A DNA stretch of 64,000 nt from Hirundichthys speculiger (lineage: Eukaryota > Chordata > Actinopteri > Beloniformes > Exocoetidae): the NCBI GenBank assembly GCA_018398805.1, contig JAGFBZ010001175.1:79723-143722 (forward strand). The letters are read 5' to 3'. Position numbers and translations under genes: made by a program. The notes beneath the pieces are model-generated. The model made no database searches. It was not told the DNA's origin and was given only the letters and a program-made list of their open reading frames with translations. Every line of letters starts with the position of its first letter. The first letter of the stretch is position 1. Below are positions 15,301-30,100 of this stretch, piece by piece.

Positions 15301-18300
15301 CCTGTTGTAGCTCCACAGAATCAGGTGTAAACACCACAGGCACATCAACAGTTGCCTTTGCTTTGATCTGAACGTCTGCAACCAAGAGAAAGAACTTTTT
15401 TTAAGAAGGTTGCTTGCCAAAGCAAGAGTGCAAAACTTTACTTTTTTTCAGACAACACACACTTGGCCAGGGCACTCTTGAAAAAGAAACTTTAAATCTC
15501 AGTTGTTTTTCCCCCCTCCTGGTTACATAATATATAAATAATTGAAAAAAAAAATCTGTTGTGTAATAAAACTGCTGTATAACACACAGCAGTGTTACTG
15601 TGACTCCACAGCTACGTGCTGTGCTTATTCTGAATGTAACTTTCCTGTTCTAACGCCATGAACAGCTGATCAGACAGGCTGCTACAACACTTGAAACTTG
15701 GTTTACTATATGACTATCAGAGGCATAAACATGCTTTCGTTATCAATTTGCAAAGACAGAACAACGTAAAACTGTTTTTTGCTGTCATTTTAAAATATGT
15801 GTTAAACCTTTAAAGTAACAGAAACTAATTTTGTCCTGTTTAAATCTGATTACCAATGAAAGATAATCAAAAATACAATTTTAAAGAAATTCACATTTAG
15901 CATCTCCTATGCTTTTTTAGAACGTCGCTTTAAATGCAATGGATATTGCAGAAGTTTATTTGACTGTACTAGAATAATGTATGGAGCGTTCTCTGGTATT
16001 CATGACCAAAACGTTGCTTGGTGAATCAAAATCTCCTGCCAGCAGTATCAAAATATACTTCCTGATAACAGTTTATCTACAAATATGACCAAATCAACCA
16101 AGAGTGAAATTTTTCACACTCAAAGTCTTCAAATTTGAACTAAAGAGTTTGGTGTTTTAATTGATCCCAGATACATTTGTTTTCAGAAATGAGTATTTAT
16201 CCAGGTAAGTTTGATTTCTATTATTAAGGTTTAAGGTGAAAAGTTGCTGCAAGGTTAGCAGACCTTCAGTATGACTCAAAGGGACAGTGAGGGCCTTTGC
16301 ATCAGTGGCTGGATGACAGCTGAGGGCTCCACGTGGGTCCTTATCTAAAACATTAAAACATTAACAGCATTTTACATACATGCAAAAAGAAAAGTGTCTA
16401 ATTAGGAAGATGAGAAGGACTTGTGACCTGTCAGCTTGATAACGAGAGTGGCTGGAAGCTCTGTGGGGTTAGTAAATGGAACGGTGATGGAGGAACTTGA
16501 GCCAATCATGGAGGAGATGCACAAAGGCTCCTTTCCATCTGGACGAAGGCCACATCCACTCAGCAGAACACACCGATCCTGTAACTACAGAATACCAGAG
16601 TCAAATGTTTACTTCTAACAAGAATGGAAATGTTGTGCTTGAAAGTAATAGGTTAATACTGAAATTATGTGCTGCAGTAACTGTCAGTCACTAATTTAGG
16701 AAGCCATGTTTTCTTATGTAGTTATAGCTACATGGAAGAGGGTCTGTGTTGCAACAGATCTGAAGAAGCCTCTGACTGAGGACTCTGTTGTTGAACCATT
16801 GTGTTCTGAAGAGGATGCTCGGGGTCGTCCGATACGTTTTTAATTTTATGAAGTATGCCACAATCAGCTCCAGACCAGTGCCAGCCTTCTTTACCAGTTT
16901 CAGTGTTTGTTTGTTTTTTTTAAGTCACTGGCTCTGACGTTGCTCCCCCTGCAGATGAGATTTAACTCTCCACAACAGACTTTATAGAAGATACGCACAT
17001 CTTGCTGTAAACATCGGAGGATTTAGGCTTCCTCAAAAAGTAAAGTCTGCTCTGCCCCTTCTAGCAGACAGAATCAGTGAAGTGTCTTCAGTCCAGTCTG
17101 TTGTCCAGGTGAACATCAAGGTACCTGTCGCCCACCACCACCTCTACCTCTTTTCTCATCTTTGATTCATTCCTGGAATTCCTAAAATCCACTCATCTTC
17201 TTTGTTTTTTGCTAGTTCAAGATGCAATGATCAAAATATTGTGTCCAATCAAAACCATCAAATCAACTAAATCAAATCATTGCGCTGTTCTTTTGTTTCC
17301 TTTCAAGGGGGTTTAAGGTTGTCATAATGTATTTATTTCTGTGTCTGATAACGTCAAGTCTCAATTTCTGCAGAAAGAAGCAAGATGAAGAAAAAAAGAA
17401 AAACTGTCAGTTTCTACATACAAGGTTCACATAGACAGTCTAAAGTTCTTGATCAGCATTTTGTCTTTTTCCATTTTTATGCAACAACTCTAGATATCTG
17501 ATGACTAATCCAATCATTTTTTCATGATTAGGGTGCCCCCCTCAACCAGAGTGGTACCACCACAGTGATACAGATGATTGTAGGGTGAAGCTTCAGGCTT
17601 AACAGCAAAGTTACAACAACCATAAGAAGTCGTCTGCCCAATGAATAATCTCCAGACAGCAGACTCCCTTGATGAGCTTGATAGATGCCATCACTTCTTT
17701 GTGCCATCTGGATTGTGCTCATATTTGGCTTCTTCTTTGCATAATCAAGCTTGAACTTGCATTTGTAAACCTCTTGGTGAACCTCTGCTCTTCTCAACAT
17801 CCAAGAGGCTCTGCCTCTCTGAAGTGTTTCTTTGCTGGCAAACTCCAGCAAGGATGGTGTGGTAAGGACGGTGGAAGTGAAGGTGACGCCTTGTCACCGC
17901 CCCAGGACCTACCTTAGACCTTCTTCAGAGTTAGGGTTGCTTTTGGAGTCGGATGCTGTGTAAAAGGAGAGGAAGATGGCGTCCAAGGCAGGGAGCGTGG
18001 TGTAACAGCAGAAGTGTGTATTGTCTTATTTTGAAGCAAGCTTTTATTGTGGTAACATAGAGGAAGGAAATGTTTCAGAGTTGAGTTTGCTAGTTTTTCA
18101 GTGTGTTTAGTGAAAGGAGAGCAATCCCTCTGCATCCAGGATTACTTCTCTTCGTATGGCATCAGCAGTGAGTAGATTTGTTTATAAAAGTAATATTTAT
18201 TCTGCAACATGTATATTGGAAGAATTTGATTTGCAGTTATGCTCTTATAAGCTATTTTATGTAGCATGTACATTTGTATGAGAACGAATAAGTTAATATT

Positions 18301-21300
18301 GTTTATAACAGTCTGCAGAGGAATATTGTAACTAGTTTTGTGTATGTACTCTTTGTTTGTTACAGTTTTCACCTTTTTCTTCATTAAAAATCCTGCCAGT
18401 CACAACACAGGGCTGTTTGCTGGAGGTACGGCAAAGAGCTGATTTAGCTAGCTACTAAATTCAATATTAGCATTGGAAGAGAACAGTACATAAATCTTGT
18501 TTGTTTTTTTAATTTTACATTATGTACCTTTACTTCTTTACTAAATTTTAAGTCCTTTTGAGATCCATGTTATTTGATTAAATGCTCAATAATAAATCTT
18601 AAGATGAAACAGGTGTGTGTTCCTGTGCAGGTGTGTGAGAGAAGGACAGAAAGAGACATGGGGATTTCTTTCATTCAAGTCAAACCTTTGTCAATACTTG
18701 TGTAAATATTTACCTGAGAACATTTAAAAATGATCCTTCCCTGGTGGCCCTCCTCTCCAACAGTTGATGGATGAAACAGCACCCCAAGATTGGTGAAGGA
18801 CTGGGGTTCAACCATGAACTAAACACACAAAAACAATCAGATAGTGGGAAAGGTCTATATTACAAAAAAAAAACCTCCCCAAAGATCCAAAAGCTTTAAA
18901 ATGGGCAGTTTTGTTGTGCATCTTTTTTCTTCTTGTATTCTGAGTCCTTCCCTTACAGCTCAAAACAATGATGATGCATTTATGTAGCACAAAGTGACTT
19001 GTGTTGTTGGATGTGTGTAGAAGCTGAGATGAGCTGAGATTTATACAAAAGTGAATTCTGATAAAAGTCTGAGAAAAATTTGTGAATGGAACTGCTAAGA
19101 ATCTGGCGACCTGCAGGAGTAAACATGAAATCATGGAGTACACAGGTTGTTAGTAGTTCCATCCACTGCCTGTTGCCCAAAGGGAGCTGAGACAGGCCCC
19201 AGCTCTCTTTACACCCATAGAAGTAAGCAGGTCCAGATAATGGATGGACTACTGACGGTGCTAGCTGACTTCATCTCCATTGTGTAGCTTCTGGGGTTAG
19301 TGTTGATTATAATGAGCTCCAGAGTCTCTGCTGTTGGGTTGACCAGGGGAATATTCAGTCTGGTCCATCTGAAACACACAAAGGTAACATTTTTATTAAA
19401 GTTTCTCTTAGCTTCATTAGAACATACCCTTAACAGCCACGGTGTATCTGCAATATTTGCCATCTTTTCAAACATGCTTGTTCACTACTTTCCTCACAGG
19501 TTTTAATAATGTTGGACACTTAACCCAGTTTGATCATTTTCAGAAGTCAGATCTAAGATCTATTTCTGTTGTTGGGGATATAAAATGCCTGCTTAGGTAT
19601 TAAAGGGGTTATTAATGAGTGTCCAAAGAGTGTCAAATGTTACACCAGGACTGATGGTCCGGTTCTAAACGTATGTGACACAAAAGAAAAGGAAAACGTT
19701 GCACTTTTGCTGTAGAGGGGTCATGGAGAGAGAGAGCAACAGAGGAACTGCAGTATTTATAGTTTGGCCTGAGCTGCTGCTTATCAGAAGGGACCCCTGC
19801 TGGTTTTTGAGGTTTAAAAACCAATTAGAGTCCAGGTACATCACTTTACCTGAATGTAAAGTAACTTAGCCCTGCAAAGCCTACTGTGTTGCACTACCTG
19901 TGACCTCAGCTCTCCAATGAGACAGGCTTCTAATGTTTCGACTGACATTAAGGCCTTAAAAACATTCATGTTAAACCCCAAAACAAACTGAGCTCATCTT
20001 GCTAATATGCAACAGGTTGTAGATGTGCATATCAGAGGTTTTTAATGACAACTCATGAACCCAACCAACAGGAAACCTTAACTATTAGAGTCATTACTAA
20101 TTCTGCAACAGTACTGAGTACTGAAATTATTCATGTATGACATCTGTGATATTAATCCAGTGCGAATGTGTCTTATGTGTCTGGTGATTTATAAAGTAAA
20201 AGAATTCCACTGCAAATGACCTACTCTGTTTCAGCAAACACAGAGGTCATAGGGTCACGGGATAATTTTAAGCCTGTGCGAGTCCACATCTCAGTAATTC
20301 AGTGATTTTGAGGTAGAAGTCTGGTTTAAAAAAAAAAATCCTTCAGGTGCGCTCTTTTTTTTTTTTGCCTTGTTCCCAATATAATATCTGAATCTGAAAT
20401 CTGAAAAAGTTGGGATGTGTTTTTCAGATTTTAAAACATTTAAATAATATAATAACAAGGATAAGCACTCAGTAAAAGACTGACTCAAATTGTCTGTGTA
20501 AGTCTGGAGCAGTGATAACTGACATCTTTAGTCTCCTTTCACCACTGTTTTGTTTAGTAAGTTCTGCAACACTTATGGGACAAACCAAACTTAATATACA
20601 TTATCAGCATACAACAGTTTTACATCATTTGTGTACGTATGAAATCTATTAAAACATAGAAAATATTCAAATTCCATTTACGCAGGGATCATTTTCACCA
20701 CAGCAGAACACCCCTATGTTGTGCCTGACTCATGGTAAATCCCATCTGAACTCTGCCCCCTCCTGGCTACCTGAAGGTTCCAGCCCCTTTCTTACTAGGA
20801 GGGGAAAGATCAATGAAATGTGTACTTCAACATTTCTATAAATTTTTTAAATGTTTTAAAAATATTGGCGGTGGCAGTAACAGAACGGTGGTAATTAGCG
20901 TAATTTGTAATCAATCTCTAATCAAGGAAATGTGTGATTCTTGTCAATGATCAGAAACAAGATGTATTAATGATGTTGGAATAGATCTATGTCAATTCTG
21001 TATGATTTATTTCTCGTTGGATCAAGACACTGTGCGTCTGTGCTGTCAGCGGCTGAGCGGAGCTGCCGAGGGTCACTGTGTGCCGCAATGGAATGAAAAC
21101 AACGGCTATGTTTATCAAACAGGAGCAGAGATGGATGAAAACCGAATAAGTTATTATATCGGTTTTTATAAGGTAAAAGTCCCAATAAAAATAACAATTA
21201 GCCCTGAGGATACTGCTAAAATAGAGGGGAAATAGATTGAACGAAGTGTGGTGTCTGAACACCTGTTTTGATAAGGAGGACCAGACAAATGAGTCATACA

Positions 21301-24300
21301 GACAGCAGCTGTCTTTAGTGCTGATTATCTGGTTTCCTAAAAGTCAAGGCCAGATAAAATTTGTTGTTTATCATGAAGTAGGCAAGAAAGCAGCTGTCCA
21401 AGGGCAGCTGGTCTTATGATTAATGATCAATCTGATGATGGGCGTAAAACAAAAGGAGGTGTCAGCAACTGTCAGCAACTTGTTTTTAAAAAAAGGAAAG
21501 GTCATCTGACTGACCACTGTTATTTACGAGAAAATTATCTTATCAGAAGAAGACCAGGGAAATTTGGGAAAACGAAGGAGGGGCGAGGGGCGTGTGCTAT
21601 CCTCGCCCAGAAGGGTATAAAAGACCTGCATTTTGATCTGTGAAATCAGACATCTGCCCGGGCTGTCTCACGAAGGGGCTATTGTACTGTCAATAAAACC
21701 TTCATTGTGACCTTTGAACCAGTTTGTTGAGTTGTACTTTGAATTTTTGATACTTTGAAAACTTAGACTATTTTGAGAACCAGACACCAGAGTTAGACTC
21801 TACAGAAGTATGAATTAAGGTTTGATAATTAGGCTACTTTTCGATTAAGAGAGAGGTGACTGGTTATCCCAAACAATTCTGCAGGCTCAAAGCTACGGAG
21901 ACACAACAGAAAACAGGAGAGAGTTCATCAGTGTAAACATCAAAGTTACTTCGCCATACACAAACACTGGGGCCAGGTGTCTGGGTCAAATGGCGATGAG
22001 GGTGGAAGCTCAGAGTGGCCTTGGCGAAGTGGCAGAGTGGTAGGCTGCGAACTGCAGATCAGTACCAAATGCAGTGATTAAATACGAACCAATCAATCAA
22101 TCAGTTAATGAAGTTTTGGAACATACATTGGTACGTAGATCGTTAGATAAGGGTTAGCTTTAGCTGATAAGCTTTAGCTTAACGAGCTATATGGCCAAGT
22201 AAACAAGGTAACCTTGGGAAGAGTCTTGTGATGGCATGATGTCATGATGATTAGGTGAACGCCCCTGCTGATCTGTAAACCAATGGAATCATTGTGGGAC
22301 ATGGCCTATGAATTATGCATGATGTAAAGGAGGTATATGTAAAATTATGCATGTCTCTGTATATGTGAATAACCAATCAGAAGTGTCATGTGAGTTTGAG
22401 GGAAATCATGTACGCCTATGCAAATGTGAGAGAACCAATCAAGAGTGTGAAAGACCAAAAAGGGACATTTTGGGGCTGAAGCAGGCTGGACAAGAGAAAA
22501 AGAGAGAGAGAGAGAATGGCATAAAAAGAGAAGACAGAGAGAATTCGTGGTTCTTCCGTGGGGCGTCTTCGAAGAAACAGGACTAGCTGGACCAAGGGAG
22601 CTGACCAACCATCGGAGGGAAAGACCTGAAGGATTTATTCCTCAAGAACAGAAGACGAAGACGCAGGAACGGATTAACCATTTTTCCAACACTTGAGGAA
22701 GATAATTGGAGTTTTTGGAATTACCCTAGCTCACTGCTAGCAAGGAGGAGGGGCAAACCAGAGTTCCCGGGGGCCCAACCTTGTGCTCTCTGTCTCTCTG
22801 CAAGCAGCCTTGAACCACGCAAAGGCGCCACATTGCGTACCAGCCTGTCCTTGAACCAACCAGATGGATCGATCAGTAAGCCACAGCTTTAATTTGCCTT
22901 TTTAGAATTAGAATTTGTATAACCAATCAATGCTGCTGCTTAACCTTGCTAATCTGCTTTAATAAATATAAAAACTATCATAAGACGTCGTTGTGGACAT
23001 TACCTCTGTATCAGGGGCGGCTCCAGATTAATTTTAGTGGGGGGGCACAGGGGGGTACAACAGATATTTTGGGCGGGGCCACCAAAAAGTTATAAGAAAA
23101 AATGAAAGCTGCTACCGACCTCTCGCTTTTACAAAGTATTTTTCATGTTTTTATTGGCTAAATAGGAAAGGTGGGTATAACCTTTTCATTTTGTACTGTT
23201 AACATTAAAATTATGATGGACATGTTTCCTTGTTTATGTGAATTACAACAACATCATCTGCAACATCTGCCCGTTATGTAAAACTGGTAAGCTCAACAAC
23301 AGTATCCTAAGGCCAATTAAGTGACAAATATTGTGCAAGAACAGCATTATTTACAACCCTGTCAATTTCTACTTCTTATAAGAAATTATATTCTGTACTT
23401 TTAGCAATCAGTTCTCAGCTGTATACCATAAACATCATAGAGTTATGTACTACCCAATACATCACAGTGAACAATAACAATATTTACCCTCAATCTGTAA
23501 TGAAATAATCTTAAATGTTCTGTGCAGTAATGTAAGTTTTTGAATAATAATAAAATAGAATACAATAAGCAGCACTTTATACATTTTATAGTAAATCTGA
23601 GAACAATAATAAACAGTAACAATACTCCATATTCTAATATTAGTTATTAGTTCACAGCTCAGTAAACATCACGGTGTTCTGCATAGAAATCAGAAAAAGC
23701 AGCTTTCACAGTGATTAATATTATTTACTCTTAATAAGTACCTAGTGCTCAGCTCTGGTCCTTAAGCATTTTAGTGTTGTGCACAGTAATCAGTCTTAAT
23801 CAGAATGAACATCAGTACATTTTCATAGTGCAATTTCAAAGTTCTCTTTTTTTAGAGGCAAAAACACTTCAAAACAACTGTATTTTGCGATTTCCATGTC
23901 GGCTACTAAACAACCTTATGAAAACTTATGAAAACAATGTGCAGTGTCCTGGCATTGAGAATACTCAAGCCACTTGTAGTCTTTGTACCAGGAGGTGTTA
24001 AAGGCTCTAGATCTACCCCGTCAAGGTTATAATAGTTAACGAAAACGAACGAAATAACGAGAACTAAAATTGAAAAAACAATTTCGTTAACTGAAATAAA
24101 TAAAAATGCAAAATTAAAAGAAAAAACGATAACTAACTGAAACTGTATTGCGTGTTTAGAAAGATCTCGAGTTTCAAACTCGAGATCTCCTGTTAGTGTT
24201 TGTCTCTAGTGCATACATTTTCTCAAAAAAAAAAAAAAAATTTTTTTCCTAACATTTTCTCAAAAAAAATTTTTTTTTCCTATTTTTTTTTTTCCTTCAT

Positions 24301-27073
24301 GTCCCCTCCAGGGCTCCGTAGTTCAGTGAACATCTTTGTTGGTTATTTTTAATAACAAAATGTATGGTTACAAATTGTGTCTCACACTGACACACACACA
24401 CTTTCCTTTTGTAATATATGCACTTTGTATGCATTCATTAAAGGAATAGTTCACCCAAAAGTAAAAAGTCAGTCATTATTAATTCATCCTCATTTTTTAA
24501 ACGTATCTTTTTTTTTTATTTCATTATGTGATAGCCACTCTAACCATTTTTAATCCGGCACTTGACAAACAACCCAAAGTGTGATAAAACTAATACTAAA
24601 ACTAATAAAAACTAAACTAAAACTAAGCATTTTTGAAAATATAAAAACTAGTATACCCACACTAAAAACTAATCAAAACTAACTGAATTGGAGGGGAAAA
24701 GGTAAAAATGAAATAAAAACTAAACTATAATGAAAAATCCAAAACTATTATAACTTTGTACCCCGTCCTTGCTGTGTGCGAGGGAAAGTTGTCAAGACTG
24801 GTTGTGTAGGGCCCGCAGCTCTTGTCTGAGAAATATCTGTTAATATTTAAAAGTTTCATAATTAGTCTGGAGAATGAAACTTCACAGACAATGTTAAAAT
24901 AGTGTAGGACTATGTCATTATTGAACAATGATTATTTTGAAATAACATACTGATGTCTTCAAACTTTAAATGTTGCTAAATGGTGCATTAATTACATTTT
25001 GTGTTGAATAATCCCCTTGGGGACCTTTAGGTGTAGCAAATATAGGCAGGACTGGTACGTGTCTGCTGCTGCTGCTGCCATCTGATTCTGAAAAGTCATC
25101 AGGGTCACAAGTATCCAGTTCCTCCACTGGTGCATCTAAAGGTATGGATTGAAACAGAGTTAATACCCCTTTAATCAACTTTATATATATATAATAAATA
25201 CAATTTTACAACGTGGCATAAATTGCAGACATTTAACAAAGACACAATTAAAAACTGCACAGAATACAGTGCCATCAGTTTAGTCATTTAGAGTAGGTAA
25301 TTTTGTCATTTAATTCACCCAACTATGACACAACAACAAATAAATAATATTATATGGTATAAATACAGTGCATCACAGAGTGCATCACTTTTCTCATATG
25401 TGTATTTTCACCTGGAGGCTCATGGTTGCTGCTCTGGTCCTGGATGGTTGGCTCAACAACACACAATGGTCCCTGGCTGCATTCAGGGTTAGGGTTAGCT
25501 AACTAACTAACTAACTAACTAACCCTCTAACCCTAACCCTGGCCCTCTCTGTAACTGTCAGTGCTGTCAGTCTGACCTGCACTGTCCCCTACTCACTTCT
25601 GTTTAATGAAAAAATCTTGAATATCTCCTCTCCGTTTCATTGTCTGTCAAACATATCGCAAAAAAGTTTATTTATTTAATTATCCTCAACTTCAATTTAA
25701 GTAGTTGAAAAGTAACTGAAACAAAAACGTGGGTAACTAAACTTAACTGTCTGTCTGGTTTAGCTATAACACAGACATGTGCACTATTAGCTGTGACAAT
25801 AGCATTAATTAGCACATTTTCAATTTGAAGCACAAGTCTTCAGCTTCGGACTGTCCGAATCCAACAAAAATTTATAGTAGGAATACATGCCTAATTTCTT
25901 TCTCTTTATTCCTCAAACCACACGAACATTTTCCATGCAAATGGAGCTAAATAGATTTTAAGAGTAGTTTGCACAGGTGTTAGCCAAACTTCATGAAATT
26001 CAAAACTAATATAGTCTTCTTACCGCATAGGTGCAAAGCTGCTCGTCTTCTCCTCCGGCATCCGCAAACGTTCCCAAGCTTCTTCAAATCCAAACCAAAC
26101 GCAGGGGACCAATCAAAAGATCAAATTTACGTCTTTGGTGCATTCAGTTGCAGTCGGACAACGAAGTTGCGTTCAGGAGCATCGGAAATCGGAGTTTCAA
26201 TAATATAAATTTCCAATGCAAATTTGGGGGGGGCACACAGGGTGGCCAATCATTTCACAGGGGGGGCCACTGCCCCCCTGTGCCCCCACGGAAGATCCGC
26301 CCATGCTCTGTATTCACAAGTGTAATGACCTTGGTTATGCCTCTGCACTAGTAACATAGATTCTTATTGGTTATTCTAGTCATAATATTGTCAAATATCC
26401 TTGCGGCTTGCTGTCCAAGCCACTAAATTTATCCTAGCCGGTAACAAGAGCCCAGATCTTAAGAGGGGAGCTTCAAATTAACAGACGTGACCGATAGCTG
26501 GACTTTGAGCCAATTGGCTATTCCTCTTAGGTCAGTTATTGGGGGAAGCGGGGTATACGGCTGGAAGTTGTATGCAGTGAGAGCTAGGCGAATCCCCTCG
26601 ACACCAGCTTAAATAAGTTGAGGAAATCTTAGCGAGGTGAAACCCCCTAGACCGCAACTTCTTACCCGAAGAGATGGAGAGCTGGTCCCGGTGACAGACT
26701 CTGCTAGTCAGAGACTGAACCAAAACTGGGGGATCTAACATTCCCCTTGGATGAGAGAAAAACAGAGCAGGGACCCCTGCTTGTAATTCTTATCCCCCCC
26801 CCTTTTTTTTTTAAAGTGTCACATTTTAAGCCTGGCTTATAATAACTTTTAGCTGTATTTTATTCTGCTTATTTCACCTTATTAACCAATTCCTGACTGG
26901 GTTTTTAGCATACATGTCTTTATGGTTGATAAAACTTTCATGCATATCATTATTATTATTATTATCATTTTTTTTTTTTTTTTTTTTAGTTGGTATGAGA
27001 CAATATTTTTTATTATTGTTATTTTCCAACAATGAAACGTTTAACTTCAGGCAGTTATATATTTAGAACTGCC

Positions 27074-27133
<60 letters not shown>

Positions 27134-30100
27134 TTTTTTTTTTTTTTTATTCTCAAATTATTTTGGTTAAAATTGCCTTTATTTCTTTTTAAGTTGGAGG
27201 ACCCCCTACAGTACCTCCACGGCCCCCCTAGGGGTCGCGGACCCCCGGTTGAAGACCACTGAGTTAAATGATTATTAATTAATGTGGGGTGTTTGTCATG
27301 AAACAATCGTGTTGTACCGGTAATAACATAATTGTTATTACCGGTATTACTGTATTGTTCTATTTGGATATTTCAGTTCAGTTCGTGGTCAGAAACTAAA
27401 GACTCAGGTCGGGTCAGTTCCGGGTATAAATATTGTGGGTCCATTTGGGTTTGGAACCTGGACCTACTGATAATAGCTTGCATCAGGGCGGTTTTGGGTC
27501 AAATTTTCACGGGTCCATTTGAGTTCGGGTCCATGACAGTGGACCCGTGAAGACCTCTACTGTGTTGTGTAGCGGATGCTCAGGGTTGTCCATGATGGTT
27601 TTATTTTTATGAAGTATCCTCTTTTGTACAATTAGCTCCAGTGGCTCCAGAACAGTCCCCAGAAAGGAGCCAGTCTTCTTTATAAGTCTGTTCAGTTTCT
27701 TGAGTCACTGACCCTGATACTGCTGCCCCCTGAAACAACTACATATAGTATTGCATTCTCCACAACAGACTTATCAAAGATATGCAACATTTTGCGGCAA
27801 ACACTAAACTGAACACTCCCAGAACAGCCCTAACCCTACGTTCCTCTCTGAAGATAACTCCAGGGTTCAAGATGATAAAACTTTTCCAACTGGTCTCCTG
27901 AACACACAGAATACCCAGCTTCCTCCTCTGCATCATGCCAATCAACTCTGTAGCTTCTCCTGCCATCGTCTCAACATTCAAAGTCCCTACTCTCAACCAG
28001 AGTCTCTTTCTTCTTCCATTTTAACCCAGGCCTCAGCCTATCTCATATCAGGCTCTTGGGTCTTGTGATTCACATGTTTCGTTTTACATTGGATGCCCTT
28101 CCTGCCACAGCCCTCTGCATGTATCAGACTTGAAACCAGCACAAATAAGACACTGACTTTTGTCCCCCTAGCGTCTGCATCAAACACGCTCTGAATATGA
28201 GACAGTAAAAGCATCATGGTAGTCACTGTTTATTTCATAACTGTTTCTGACACAGAAATGTAGAATAAATTCTAGTATTCTCAATAACTACCCAGTAACT
28301 GATGTGTGTTTTGTGGGGTTTGTGCACTTACTTGCCCAGCTGACAGCAGACCTGTGGTAGCATCGTGACTGGAGGAGGGAGACAATAAAGCTCCAGTTGA
28401 TACCAGAACTCCTTCACTTTCACTGACTGGAACACAACACTGGCAAAAAACATAAAAATGAGATGAATAACATCTGATTATTCTCTATGACCAAGAGATA
28501 TGCCACACACTGCATTTCCTAGAATAAATGCTCAACGGTTAAACACGATTTTATGAGCGGTCACACAAAACCTTTAAACAGCAACCTTAAATTAAAACTT
28601 TCTGTGGATATCTTTTTTTTTTTTTATGTTTTCCCTTTTAGAAAGATAAGTCAGCTTGTGTGCAGTAAGTCTCACCTGCCTGTGCTCTTTCTGACTCTGA
28701 CAGGAGAGAACGTAGCCTTGTAGATGAGAGTCTCCCGTGGGGGAACTAAAATCCAGTCGGCACCAGTCAGGTTGTCTCCCTCCAGGTACACATCTAGAGT
28801 CAGTAGTTCTTCTCCTGGGTTGTAGACAGGTATCTCTATGGCAATCGAGCTCTAGGATTAAAGCATTTGTGAGTGAACATCTTTTTTTTCTAATTCTTCT
28901 TATGTTTTCTCTCTATACATAGATCTAAAAAGATTTAGATCTATGTATAGAGAGGGAGACTACATTTTCCTTTAGATGGCAGAGGGAAAACTTTAAGGTG
29001 GTTTATCAACTTTACTGGATCAAATGCAGCCTCAGGGGGTCACAAGCCAGTGTCTTTTGAGCCTGTCCCCAGCACAGACAAATGCAGAAGGTTGTGGCAG
29101 GAAGGGCATCCGACGTAAAACTTATACCAAACTAACTCTGTGAGCCACAAGACCTATGAAACCCATACCAAATCGGTGGAGGCATGGGTTAACACAACCA
29201 CCATGGGCGCTGTTGACCTATAGGGCACTGATGGAAATTGGGCTTATGTTGGTTAAAGGAGGAGAGGAGGAAGGCATGTCCGTAGGCAGAGAGAAAAGAG
29301 GAAAAGCAAGAAACTTAGGCTGAGAAGTTGGGACTTTGAATGTTGGAACTGTGAAAGGAAAAGCTGGTTGTTGATCTTGTGAGTTGGTTGACATGATGCA
29401 GAAGAGGAAGGTGGACATTTTGTAAGTTCAGCAGACCAGGTGGAAAGGTAGCAAAGCTAGAAACTCAGAAGAAGGGTTCAAACTGTTTTATCATGGTGTA
29501 GATGGAAAGAGAAATGGAGTGGGAGTCATCTTGAAGGAAGAGTCTGATAGGAATGTTCTGGAGGCGAAAACAGTGTCAGACAGAGTGATGAGTCTGAAGC
29601 TCAAGACTGAAGATGTGATGTTCAATGTTGTTAGTGCTTAAGTCCTATCGCTATGATGTCAGTTAGAAGAGAGAGAGAAACTCTGGAGTGAGGTAGATGA
29701 AGCAAGGCAGAGTGTCCACAGGGATGGTGATTGGTGCAGACTTCAATGGTCATGTTGAAGAAGGAAAAAGAACAGAGCTGACGAGGACGTGATGGGCAGG
29801 GTTAGGGTTAGACTTTGCAAAAAGAATGGAAACGGCTGTGGTGAATACTTTCTTCCAGAAGAGGCAGGAGCACAGGGTGACTTATGACTGATGGACTACA
29901 TCTTATATAGATGATGTAATCTGAAGGAGATCAGTGACTGCAAAGAAGCAGTAACAGTGTGTAGCCAGACAGCATAGGATGGTGAGAGGACAAAGGTAGA
30001 GCAGAGGATGAAGTGGTGGAAGCTGAAAAAAGAAGAGTATTGTGTGGTTTTCAGAGAGGAGTTGAGACAAGCTCTGGGTGGTTCCAGATGACTGGACAAC

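Larger units (their letters stand above)
23012..26305 (-). mobile_element. hAT transposon, internally rearranged, with 8-bp TSD CTCTGTAT
   Basis: Terminal inverted repeats CAGGGGCGGCTCC at the left and GGATCCGCCCATG-type (GATCCGCCCATG) at the right, each followed inward by G-rich or C-rich runs with CACAGGG. The 8-bp duplication CTCTGTAT is at 23004-23011 and 26306-26313. Minus-strand frames keep the start of a transposase-like gene, but I find no catalytic core or dimerisation domain. The left 2 kb is AT-rich and holds another element (24026-24754). Confidence 0.85.

Noticed and set aside
17528..17851. 107-codon minus-strand frame as a further exon of the ciliary gene
   Set aside because: No splice sites in phase, and E17-E18 already join without it.
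22019..22063. tRNA-like stretch GCGAAGTGGCAGAGTGGTAG
   Set aside because: A-box-like only. No B box at the right distance and no cloverleaf that I can draw.
25485..25544. Interstitial telomere from chromosome fusion
   Set aside because: Only a few units, in inverted arrangement and wholly inside a transposon.
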